DNA of 5,409 nt from an uncultured Ruminococcus sp. Lineage in GTDB: Bacteria > Bacillota > Clostridia > Oscillospirales > CAG-272. The stretch is taken from positions 1 to 5,409 of the forward strand of contig CACYZS010000149.1 in assembly GCA_902778985.1 (NCBI GenBank), read 5' to 3'. Of the stretch, positions 1 through 5,242 are shown piece after piece. Numbering within the stretch: position 1 is the stretch's first letter; the number at the start of each line of letters is the position of its first letter. A program made the position numbers and the translations under genes. Below the pieces are notes generated by a model, which ran no database searches, was not told the origin of the DNA, and was given only the letters and a program-made list of their open reading frames with translations.

Positions 1-1
1 C

Positions 2-316
2 TTTAACTACCACCCCGCCCGCGTCTTTATGGGCGACACGGGTTCGCTCTTTTTCGGGGCGGCACTCGCGGGCTGCAGTTTCCTTGCGGGAGACCCGCTC
101 CTGATCCTGTTTGCGGGCGCGCTTTACGTGCTCGAAGGGGCGTCGGTCATCCTGCAGGTCGCGTTCTTCAAGATCACGCACGGACGGAGACTGTTTAAGA
201 TCGCGCCCATCCATCACCACTTTGAGGCGCTCGGGTGGAGCGAACCCAAAATCGTCGCCCTCTTTTCCCTCTTTACCGTCGCCGTCTCGGCGCTCGCCTA
301 TCTGCTCCTGTTCTAA
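2..316 (+). CDS. mraY: MraY, phospho-N-acetylmuramoyl-pentapeptide-transferase (C-terminal part, cut by window edge)
   Basis: The first 104 visible residues are the C-terminal third of MraY, read in the frame that begins at base 2; the start lies outside the window. MraY is a polytopic membrane enzyme that transfers phospho-MurNAc-pentapeptide from UDP to undecaprenyl phosphate, giving lipid I. Two family signatures are visible. One is NYHPARVFMGDTGSL near the beginning, which contains the conserved catalytic Asp of GDTGS. The other is KIAPIHHHFEALGW, the triple-histidine loop that is a hallmark of MraY and separates it from WecA/TagO relatives. Hydrophobic segments flank both motifs and the protein ends in a final membrane helix (SLFTVAVSALAYLLLF). 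The TAA stop is followed after one base by the ftsW start, so the two are probably translationally coupled. The family assignment is secure. Confidence 0.97.
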   Translation, partial: FNYHPARVFMGDTGSLFFGAALAGCSFLAGDPLLILFAGALYVLEGASVILQVAFFKITHGRRLFKIAPIHHHFEALGWSEPKIVALFSLFTVAVSALAYLLLF

Positions 317-317
317 A

Positions 318-1511
318 ATGCAGTCCGAAAGAAAACACTCCGCCCGTCTCCGCGCCCTGCTCCCTTCGTTCCGATCGAAGGGCGAACCGCTCTTTCACGG
401 GACGGTACGCGGGATCGACCTGACGCTCCTGCTCCTGATCCTGTTGCTGGCGGTCGCCGGGACGGTCACGATCTTCTCCGCCGGGTTTCCCTACGCCGAA
501 AACCGCTATCACAACGGATACTATTTCATCGAGCGGCAGATCGTGTGGTTCGCGATCGGCGTCGGAGTGATGCTGCTGACGCTTTTGCCGTCCTCCCGCT
601 TCTGGTACGGGATCGCGCCGACGCTCTTCGCCCTTTCGATCCTTCTGCTCCTCGCGGTGTTAGCCATCGGGATCGCCGGAAACGGCGCGCAGCGATGGAT
701 CGCGCTCGGTCCTCTGACCTTTCAGCCGTCGGAGTTTGCCAAAACGACTTTGATCCTGATCCTTGCCCGCTACTACGCCGACAACTCAGAGCGGGCGCTC
801 GACCGCAAGAACAAAAAGAACGCGTTCCTGTACGGCACGCTGATCCCCTTCCTTTTGATCGGAGTGATCTGTATCCTCGTGCTTCTGCAAAAGCATCTGT
901 CGGGTTTGATCATTCTCGGGAGTATCGGACTGCTCGTGATGCTGTTCTCGGGGATCTCGCTTCGGTATATCGGGGCGTTCGGCGGCGCGTGCGGGGTCGG
1001 CGTCACCCTGTTCGCGTTTCTGACCGATTATACCAAACGCCGGATCACGATCTGGCTGAACCCCGAGCAATTCCCGCTCGACGGCGGGTGGCAGACGCTG
1101 CAGGGGTTGATGGCGATCGGTTCCGGCGGTTTTTTCGGGCGCGGCTTCGGGGCAAGCGTCCTCAAATACAGTTACGTATCCGAACCTGCAAACGATATGA
1201 TCTTCACGATCCTCTGCGAGGAGACCGGGTTCCTCGGGGCTATGGGCGTCGTGTCGCTGTTTGCGTTTTTCGTTTTCCGGGCGGTCAAATCGGGGCTGCG
1301 CTGCCACGATCCGTTCTCGCGCCTGGTCGCGCTTGGCATCGCCGGGAAGATCGCGGTGCAGGTCCTTCTGAACCTATCCGTCGTCACCAACACCATCCCG
1401 AATACCGGGATCTCGCTCCCCTTTTTCAGTTACGGCGGATCGTCACTCGTGATGCTGTTCTTTGAAATGGGGATCCTGCTCTCGATCTCGCGGGAAGTCC
1501 CGATCGACTAA
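318..1511 (+). CDS. ftsW: FtsW, SEDS-family septal peptidoglycan glycosyltransferase
   Basis: This 397-residue polytopic membrane protein belongs to the SEDS family (FtsW/RodA/SpoVE), which polymerises lipid II into glycan strands together with a class B penicillin-binding protein. After a basic cytoplasmic N-terminus (about 1-30) there are roughly ten hydrophobic segments. Family motifs are GNGAQRWIALGPLTFQPSEFAK (about 121-142, loop after the early helices), QKHLSG (191-196), GSGGFFGRGFG (268-278), EPANDMIFTILCEETGFLG (289-307) and the C-terminal PNTGISLPFFSYGGSS (361-376). In the large extracellular loop, NPEQFPLDGGWQ (248-259) has Phe252 where the catalytic Asp normally sits, with Asp255 three residues later. 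I start at ATG 318 because homology begins about there and it lies one base after the mraY stop; there is no clear Shine-Dalgarno, which fits coupling. FtsW is preferred over RodA or SpoVE because of the neighbouring mraY, murG and ftsZ. Confidence 0.93.
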   Translation: MQSERKHSARLRALLPSFRSKGEPLFHGTVRGIDLTLLLLILLLAVAGTVTIFSAGFPYAENRYHNGYYFIERQIVWFAIGVGVMLLTLLPSSRFWYGIAPTLFALSILLLLAVLAIGIAGNGAQRWIALGPLTFQPSEFAKTTLILILARYYADNSERALDRKNKKNAFLYGTLIPFLLIGVICILVLLQKHLSGLIILGSIGLLVMLFSGISLRYIGAFGGACGVGVTLFAFLTDYTKRRITIWLNPEQFPLDGGWQTLQGLMAIGSGGFFGRGFGASVLKYSYVSEPANDMIFTILCEETGFLGAMGVVSLFAFFVFRAVKSGLRCHDPFSRLVALGIAGKIAVQVLLNLSVVTNTIPNTGISLPFFSYGGSSLVMLFFEMGILLSISREVPID

Positions 1512-1513
1512 CC

Positions 1514-1521
1514 GAAAGGAG
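1514..1521 (+). promoter_or_regulatory. Ribosome binding site of murG
   Basis: GAAAGGAG lies six bases before the ATG at 1528 and just after the ftsW stop. It fixes the murG start at 1528 rather than at the in-frame ATG at 1462 inside ftsW. Confidence 0.85.
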
Positions 1522-1527
1522 CCGTTT

Positions 1528-2631
1528 ATGAAGATCCTGTTCGCCTGCGGCGGGACCGCCGGGCATATCAATCCGGCGCTCGCGATCGCCGACCTACTGA
1601 AAATAACTAACCCGAATCTTTCAATCGTTTTCGTCGGTACGCCCGAGGGGATGGAAAATCGCCTCGTTACCCGCGCCGGGTACCTGATCCGACACATTCC
1701 GGTCAAGGGACTGCGCCGCTCGCTCTCGCCCTCAAATCTGAAAGCGGGCGTCGCGCTGATAAAGTCGTTTCGCGTCGCCGCAAGGATCCTTTCGGAAGAA
1801 AAGCCCGATCTTGTGATCGGAACGGGAGGGTACGTTTGCTATCCCTTGCTCCGCGCGGCGTCCGCTCGCGGGATCAAAACCGTTCTGCACGAATCCAACG
1901 CCCGTGCCGGCGTCGCCGCACGACTTCTCGCACGACACGTCGATCTTGCCCTGATCCATTTTCCCTCGGCAGCAAAAGACTTCAAACGCTCAGGCAGAAC
2001 CATCGTCTCGGGAAACCCGCTTCGGCACGAGTTTTCTATACTCAACAGAGACGAAGCGCGAAGGAAACTCGGACTTACGAAAAATACGCTGTATCTACTC
2101 GTTTTCGGGGGCAGTCTCGGCGCACAAAAACTGAACGAAACGGTCGAGGGAGCGATTCCTCGTCTGCTCTCGGCGTTTCCGACGCTGACCGTCCTGCACG
2201 CGACTGGAGCAAAACGGGAGAAAACGGACGTTTACCGCCCGAACGGACGCTATCAAAGGACGCCTTATATTGACGATATGCCGCTCCGTCTGACGGCGGC
2301 GGACGCTGTGGTTTGCCGCGCGGGCGCCATGACGGTATCCGAGATCGCCGCGGCGGGCGTTCCCGCGATCCTGGTGCCGTATCCGGCGGCGGCGGGAGAC
2401 CACCAGACCAAGAACGCGGCGGAACTACAAAAGTCAGGTGCGGCGATCCTGGTGCCGGACCGGGAACTGACGCCCGACCGACTGACAAAGGATCTGTCGA
2501 AACTGCTCTCCGACGGGGACGAAAGGGAGCGAATGAAGGCTAATCTATCCCGGTTCCGGGTGCCCGAAACCGAGTCCGTGATCCTTCGCGAAATCGGTCG
2601 CCTCTGCCCGAGTTTAGTCGACTATTCATAG
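1528..2631 (+). CDS. murG: MurG, undecaprenyldiphospho-muramoylpentapeptide beta-N-acetylglucosaminyltransferase
   Basis: MurG is a 367-residue GT28-family, GT-B fold enzyme at the inner face of the membrane. It adds GlcNAc from UDP-GlcNAc to lipid I to make lipid II, the substrate of FtsW. The N-terminal domain shows CGGTAGHINPALAIA (7-21, with the conserved His13 of the glycine-rich loop), GTGGYVCYP (98-106), HESN (121-124) and GNPLRHEF (162-169). The C-terminal nucleotide-sugar domain shows LLVFGGSLGAQKLNE (190-204) and CRAGAMTVSEIAAAG (263-277), followed by PYPAAAGDHQTKNA (284-297), which contribute to UDP-GlcNAc binding. Length is normal for the family. HESNARAG replaces the more usual HEQNxxPG, a conservative variant. 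The gene follows ftsW after 16 bases with a good ribosome binding site, so it belongs to the same transcript. No terminator is visible after it, so read-through into ftsZ is possible. Confidence 0.97.
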   Translation: MKILFACGGTAGHINPALAIADLLKITNPNLSIVFVGTPEGMENRLVTRAGYLIRHIPVKGLRRSLSPSNLKAGVALIKSFRVAARILSEEKPDLVIGTGGYVCYPLLRAASARGIKTVLHESNARAGVAARLLARHVDLALIHFPSAAKDFKRSGRTIVSGNPLRHEFSILNRDEARRKLGLTKNTLYLLVFGGSLGAQKLNETVEGAIPRLLSAFPTLTVLHATGAKREKTDVYRPNGRYQRTPYIDDMPLRLTAADAVVCRAGAMTVSEIAAAGVPAILVPYPAAAGDHQTKNAAELQKSGAAILVPDRELTPDRLTKDLSKLLSDGDERERMKANLSRFRVPETESVILREIGRLCPSLVDYS

Positions 2632-2678
2632 TTCTGCCTTATAATAAATTGCTAATTTGAATGTAGATGTTAACAAAA

Positions 2679-2687
2679 TGTGAATAA
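2679..2687 (-). promoter_or_regulatory. DnaA-box-like 9-mer upstream of the ftsZ promoter
   Basis: On the - strand this reads TTATTCACA, a full match to the relaxed DnaA box TTATNCACA. It lies 13 bases upstream of the proposed -35 hexamer of ftsZ. Only one box is visible, and the match could be chance in an AT-rich gap, so binding and regulation are inferences. Confidence 0.35.
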
Positions 2688-2688
2688 T

Positions 2689-2701
2689 AGAGGCGACCTC
2701 T
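2689..2701. repeat. Small perfect dyad abutting the ftsZ -35 element
   Basis: AGAGG-CGA-CCTCT is a 5-base inverted repeat with a 3-base centre. No T run follows, so it is not a rho-independent terminator for murG. Its last base is the first base of the proposed -35 hexamer, a position suitable for an operator, but nothing identifies a binding protein. Confidence 0.35.
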
Positions 2702-2729
2702 TGCAAAAGAACGCAATATTTTGTATTAT
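2701..2729 (+). promoter_or_regulatory. Sigma-A-type promoter for ftsZ
   Basis: A -35 hexamer TTGCAA (2701-2706, 4 of 6 to consensus) and a -10 hexamer TATTAT (2724-2729, 5 of 6) are separated by the ideal 17 bases. The pair sits in the only AT-rich stretch of the window. Transcription would start at about 2735-2737, leaving a leader of roughly 46 bases. This gives ftsZ expression independent of the mraY-ftsW-murG transcript. Confidence 0.7.
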
Positions 2730-2768
2730 ATCATTGTAGAACTATATTGTTTCCGACCATTCTTTTGC

Positions 2769-2775
2769 GGAGGTG
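2769..2775 (+). promoter_or_regulatory. Ribosome binding site of ftsZ
   Basis: GGAGGTG pairs strongly with the 16S rRNA tail and lies six bases before ATG 2782. It decides the start: the in-frame GTG at 2773-2775 is part of this Shine-Dalgarno and cannot be the initiation codon. Confidence 0.9.
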
Positions 2776-2781
2776 TTTCCA

Positions 2782-3858
2782 ATGGCGTTTGAGTACAACG
2801 AAGTCATTGATAACGGTGTCAAAATCAAGGTCGTCGGTATCGGCGGCGGCGGTAACAACGCCGTGAACCGTATGATCTCCACGAATATCCGCGGTGTGGA
2901 TTTCATCGCCGTCAACACCGACGCGCAGGTCCTTTCCTTCTCGAGTGCGTCTCAGAAACTCGTGATCGGCGAAAAGATCACGAACGGACGGGGCGCCGGC
3001 TCCGATCCCGAGATCGGTCGCCGTTCCGCGGAGGAGAGCATCGAAGATATCCGCCACCTTCTCGAGGGCGCGGATATGGTCTTCGTGACGACCGGTATGG
3101 GCGGCGGCACCGGGACCGGTGCGGCTCCCGTCATCGCAAAGATCGCGAAGGAAATGAATATCCTGACCATCGGGATCGTGACCAAGCCCTTCCTGTTCGA
3201 GGGTAAGCGCCGTATGACGCAAGCCGACGCGGGCATCGAGGTGCTTCGTCAGTACGTCGACTCGCTGATCGTCATTCCGAACGAACGGCTGAAACAGGTT
3301 TCCGAAGGAAAAATCACGCTCGCGACTGCCTTTGAGACCGCCGACGACGTTCTTCGTCAGGGCGTGCAGAGCGTTTCCGAGATCGTCAATATCCCCGGGT
3401 TCGTCAACGTTGACTTTGCCGACGTGGTCTCGGTCATGAAGGACGCCGGGTTCGCCCACATGGGCGTCGGTACCGGACGCGGCGAGGACAAAGCCGCGAT
3501 CGCCGCCACCACCGCGATCTCTTCCCCCTTGCTTGAAACTTCGATCTCGGGCGCGACCGGCGTTCTTGTCAACTTTACCGCCGCCCCCGACATTTCGCTC
3601 GACGACGTGTACCTCGCGTCCAGTATGATCGCGAACGCAGCGCATCCCGACGCCAACATCATCTGGGGCGCCGCCTTCGACCCCAATCTGCAGGACGAAC
3701 TTCGCATCACGATCATCGCAACCGGCTTTGATAAAGACAAGTCCCTTCACCACTCCGCCGACGATACTGCGGAGAACGCCGAAGACGGCGCCGTAACCGA
3801 CGTAGACGCAAACGAGCCGACCGACGCGTCCGGCAAGCCTGCCGAAACCGCCCTTTGA
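2782..3858 (+). CDS. ftsZ: FtsZ, tubulin-like cell division GTPase (0-frame product lacks the C-terminal peptide)
   Basis: FtsZ polymerises into the cytoplasmic Z-ring that organises septal wall synthesis. The 358-residue 0-frame product has the complete globular core: IGGGGNNAVNR (20-30), the tubulin/FtsZ GTP-binding signature GGGTGTG (107-113), the PNERL region (167-171), the T7 loop NVDFADV (209-215) with catalytic Asp211 and Asp214, and RITIIATGF (308-316) closing the second domain. An acidic, low-complexity linker follows (about 317-358), as expected. The frame then stops at UGA 3856-3858 without the conserved C-terminal peptide that binds FtsA, SepF and other partners. A matching peptide follows in the +1 frame, so the full protein would be about 377 residues after a +1 shift at CTT-TGA. 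The gene has its own promoter and a strong ribosome binding site. Identity is certain; whether this stop ends the natural protein is doubtful. Confidence 0.97.
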   Translation: MAFEYNEVIDNGVKIKVVGIGGGGNNAVNRMISTNIRGVDFIAVNTDAQVLSFSSASQKLVIGEKITNGRGAGSDPEIGRRSAEESIEDIRHLLEGADMVFVTTGMGGGTGTGAAPVIAKIAKEMNILTIGIVTKPFLFEGKRRMTQADAGIEVLRQYVDSLIVIPNERLKQVSEGKITLATAFETADDVLRQGVQSVSEIVNIPGFVNVDFADVVSVMKDAGFAHMGVGTGRGEDKAAIAATTAISSPLLETSISGATGVLVNFTAAPDISLDDVYLASSMIANAAHPDANIIWGAAFDPNLQDELRITIIATGFDKDKSLHHSADDTAENAEDGAVTDVDANEPTDASGKPAETAL

Positions 3859-3859
3859 A
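3853..3859 (+). promoter_or_regulatory. Candidate prfB-like +1 frameshift site in ftsZ
   Basis: The junction reads CTT TGA A. In prfB (RF2), peptidyl-tRNA-Leu on CUU slips +1 onto UUU while UGA waits for RF2. Here the same slip would make the next codon GAA and join the linker to the C-terminal peptide. The bases just upstream (GAAACCGCC) contain no AGGGGG-like stimulator of the kind that makes the E. coli prfB shift efficient, and the base after UGA is A, not C. A one-base insertion error within CCCTTT would look the same. Confidence 0.4.
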
Positions 3860-3916
3860 GACGAGATCGATCTCGACGATATCCTTTCGATCCTGAACAA
3901 ACCCCGCCGGCAGTAA
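3857..3916 (+). other. Out-of-frame FtsZ C-terminal peptide (+1 frame)
   Basis: Read from base 3857, this stretch encodes EDEIDLDDILSILNKPRRQ followed by TAA. It has the layout of an FtsZ C-terminal tail: an acidic start, a short alternating hydrophobic helix (IDLDDILSIL) and a basic end (NKPRRQ), comparable with the LDIPxFLR-plus-basic tails of other FtsZ proteins. Codon choice (ATC, CTC, CTG, GAC) is the same as in the neighbouring genes. The +1 frame is closed by TAG at 3803-3805 and contains no ATG, GTG or TTG before the peptide, so it cannot be an independent gene. It must be joined to ftsZ by a frameshift, or be the remains of a frame broken by an indel. Confidence 0.8.
3862..3875. repeat. 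Perfect 14-base palindrome after the ftsZ stop
   Basis: CGAGATCGATCTCG is its own reverse complement and starts three bases after the UGA. In RNA it could form a 5-bp hairpin with a UCGA loop. It lies inside the codons of the C-terminal peptide, so it may be coincidence in a genome rich in GATC. Confidence 0.45.
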
Positions 3917-3948
3917 ACCATACTTTCAGAATTCCCGATTATAAACGC

Positions 3949-3980
3949 AAGCGACCGACAAAACGTCGGTCGCTTTTTTG
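3949..3980 (+). terminator. Rho-independent terminator downstream of ftsZ
   Basis: The arms AAGCGACCGAC and GTCGGTCGCTT form an 11-bp perfect stem (9 bp before the A/T ends) around a short A-rich loop, followed directly by a T run. It begins 32 bases after the TAA that ends the +1-frame tail. It therefore fits a transcript in which the tail is part of ftsZ. In the - orientation the stem is followed by TTGCGTTT, a poorer U tract, so it may weakly serve the convergent phosphofructokinase gene too. Confidence 0.9.
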
Positions 3981-4009
3981 CCGCAAATGCTGTCTGCCCT
4001 GAAATAAGG

Positions 4010-5242
4010 TCAGATTATGACATGAATCGGAAGCCCGTCTTTATATTCGAGCGTCCGTTCTCCGCAGATCAGCGGGCGCAGATATGCGATCCCGGCGGGG
4101 GTGATCCCGTTGCCCGCCCGATTGATGAACTCGTCAGGCACCTTCCGGATCGCGTTGGCGATTCCCGCGACGGGACGGAAAACGACCGAGCATTGATAGG
4201 GCTTATCCGAGACTCGTTCGAGCGCCGCCATCGCGCCGCTCTTCCCTTCGGTCGCCGCGGAAACGGCGGAAGAGCCGAGAAGCGAAGCCTCGGTCAGATC
4301 CGTGTCCGACGCCAGGTGCGCCGCGCACCGTTGCGGCAGAGAGAGTTCAAACGAACGGACCTTGCAGCCGAAGGTCTCCTTGACGAACCCTTCCAGCACT
4401 TTGCCCGCTCCGGCAAGATACTTGTGCCCGAAGGCGTCGGCGGCGCCGCTCTGCGCGCCCTCGCCGATATACCGTCCTTCGGGCGAACGAATCCCCTCGG
4501 AGATCGCCACGACGAGGTTGGGGTGGCGTTTGAAGGCGTTTTGCAGGTCTTCCGTGAACTGCTCGAAGGTAAACGGACGCTCGGGGAGATAGATCAGATC
4601 CACGCCTTCCGCACCGACGGCTCCGGGAAGCGCTGCGGAGGCGGTCAGCCAACCGGCGTCCCGTCCCATGATCTCGACGATGGTGACGGCGGGAACACGG
4701 TAAACGGCGCAGTCGCGGACGATCTCGGAGAGCGTGACCGCGACGTATTTCGCAGCCGAGCCGAAGCCCGGGGTGTGGTCGGTGTCGGCAAGGTCGTTGT
4801 CGATGGTCTTCGGGATCCCGACCACGCGCATCTCGTAATCGACGGTCTCGAGGTACGCAGAGAGTTTCGCGACGGTGTCCATCGAATCGTTGCCGCCGAT
4901 ATAGAAGAAATAGCGGATATCCTTCTCGCGGAAGCGCGCGATCAGATCGTCGAAGAACGCCCTGTCCTTCTTGGGATCGGGCAGTTTCTTCCGGCAGGAG
5001 CCGAGTGCGGCGGCGGGCGTCTGTTCCAGTTGGCGGAGCCGCTTTTCGTCTTCAAAAAGCGGGAGCAGCGACACGCAATCGGAAGATAAGAACCCTTCGA
5101 TCCCGTTCCGCATCCCGTAAAGTTCGGGGATCAGGTCTCTATGCGCCGATACGCCCCGGATCACGCCGGCAAGGCTTGCGTTGATGGCGGCGGTCGGACC
5201 GCCCGACTGACCGACGACCGCGTTTCCCTTCAGTTGCTTCAT
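4010..5242 (-). CDS. pfp: Pyrophosphate-dependent 6-phosphofructokinase (PFP)
   Basis: This 410-residue protein of the phosphofructokinase family interconverts fructose 6-phosphate and fructose 1,6-bisphosphate in the cytoplasm. Family motifs are GQSGGPTAAINASLAG (11-26, phosphoryl-donor loop), GMRNGIEG (43-50), YIGGNDSMD (114-122), GIPKTIDNDL (142-151, catalytic Asp148) and EIMGRDAGWL (190-199, fructose 6-phosphate site). Asp119 in GGND and Lys145 in PKTIDND occupy the two positions (Gly104 and Gly124 in E. coli PfkA) whose Asp/Lys replacement marks PPi rather than ATP as the donor. I infer a reversible, PPi-saving enzyme. Asn118 stands where Asp or Glu is usual. ATG 5242 is supported by AAAGGAG seven bases upstream, and it overlaps the hslO stop in ATGA, so the two genes are likely one operon. 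The enzyme family is certain; PPi specificity is well supported by motif but not proven. Confidence 0.93.
   Translation of the reverse strand: MKQLKGNAVVGQSGGPTAAINASLAGVIRGVSAHRDLIPELYGMRNGIEGFLSSDCVSLLPLFEDEKRLRQLEQTPAAALGSCRKKLPDPKKDRAFFDDLIARFREKDIRYFFYIGGNDSMDTVAKLSAYLETVDYEMRVVGIPKTIDNDLADTDHTPGFGSAAKYVAVTLSEIVRDCAVYRVPAVTIVEIMGRDAGWLTASAALPGAVGAEGVDLIYLPERPFTFEQFTEDLQNAFKRHPNLVVAISEGIRSPEGRYIGEGAQSGAADAFGHKYLAGAGKVLEGFVKETFGCKVRSFELSLPQRCAAHLASDTDLTEASLLGSSAVSAATEGKSGAMAALERVSDKPYQCSVVFRPVAGIANAIRKVPDEFINRAGNGITPAGIAYLRPLICGERTLEYKDGLPIHVII

Noticed and set aside
111..317. N-terminal extension of ftsW back to ATG 111
   Set aside because: It would overlap mraY in another frame, and the extra residues are Arg/Ser-rich with no FtsW similarity; ATG 318 sits right after the mraY stop.
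545..1465. 306-codon open frame in another frame of ftsW
   Set aside because: Arg/Asp/Ala-rich shadow; the ftsW frame carries all the membrane helices and motifs.
2657..2688. A second ftsZ promoter, TTGAAT with AATAAT
   Set aside because: The spacing is 20 bases and the -10 is poor; TTGCAA-17-TATTAT is clearly better.
2773..2781. GTG 2773 as the ftsZ start
   Set aside because: This GTG is part of the GGAGGTG Shine-Dalgarno; ATG 2782 has ideal spacing.
3806..3916. The +1-frame tail as a separate small gene
   Set aside because: There is no ATG, GTG or TTG after the TAG at 3803 and no ribosome binding site, so it has no means of independent initiation.
2731..3921. Long open frame (396 codons) on the - strand opposite ftsZ
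   Set aside because: Its product is arginine-, glycine- and aspartate-rich without recognisable motifs, and it mirrors the codon bias of the certain ftsZ gene; it is an antisense shadow.
3856..3985. UGA read as a sense codon in ftsZ (recoded genetic code)
   Set aside because: Continuing in the 0 frame gives Arg- and Pro-rich residues running into the terminator hairpin, not an FtsZ tail; pfp and hslO also use TGA as a plausible natural stop.
4022..5089. Long open frame (355 codons) on the + strand opposite pfp
   Set aside because: Low-complexity charged product with no motif, fully covered by a certain gene on the other strand, and lying after the ftsZ terminator.
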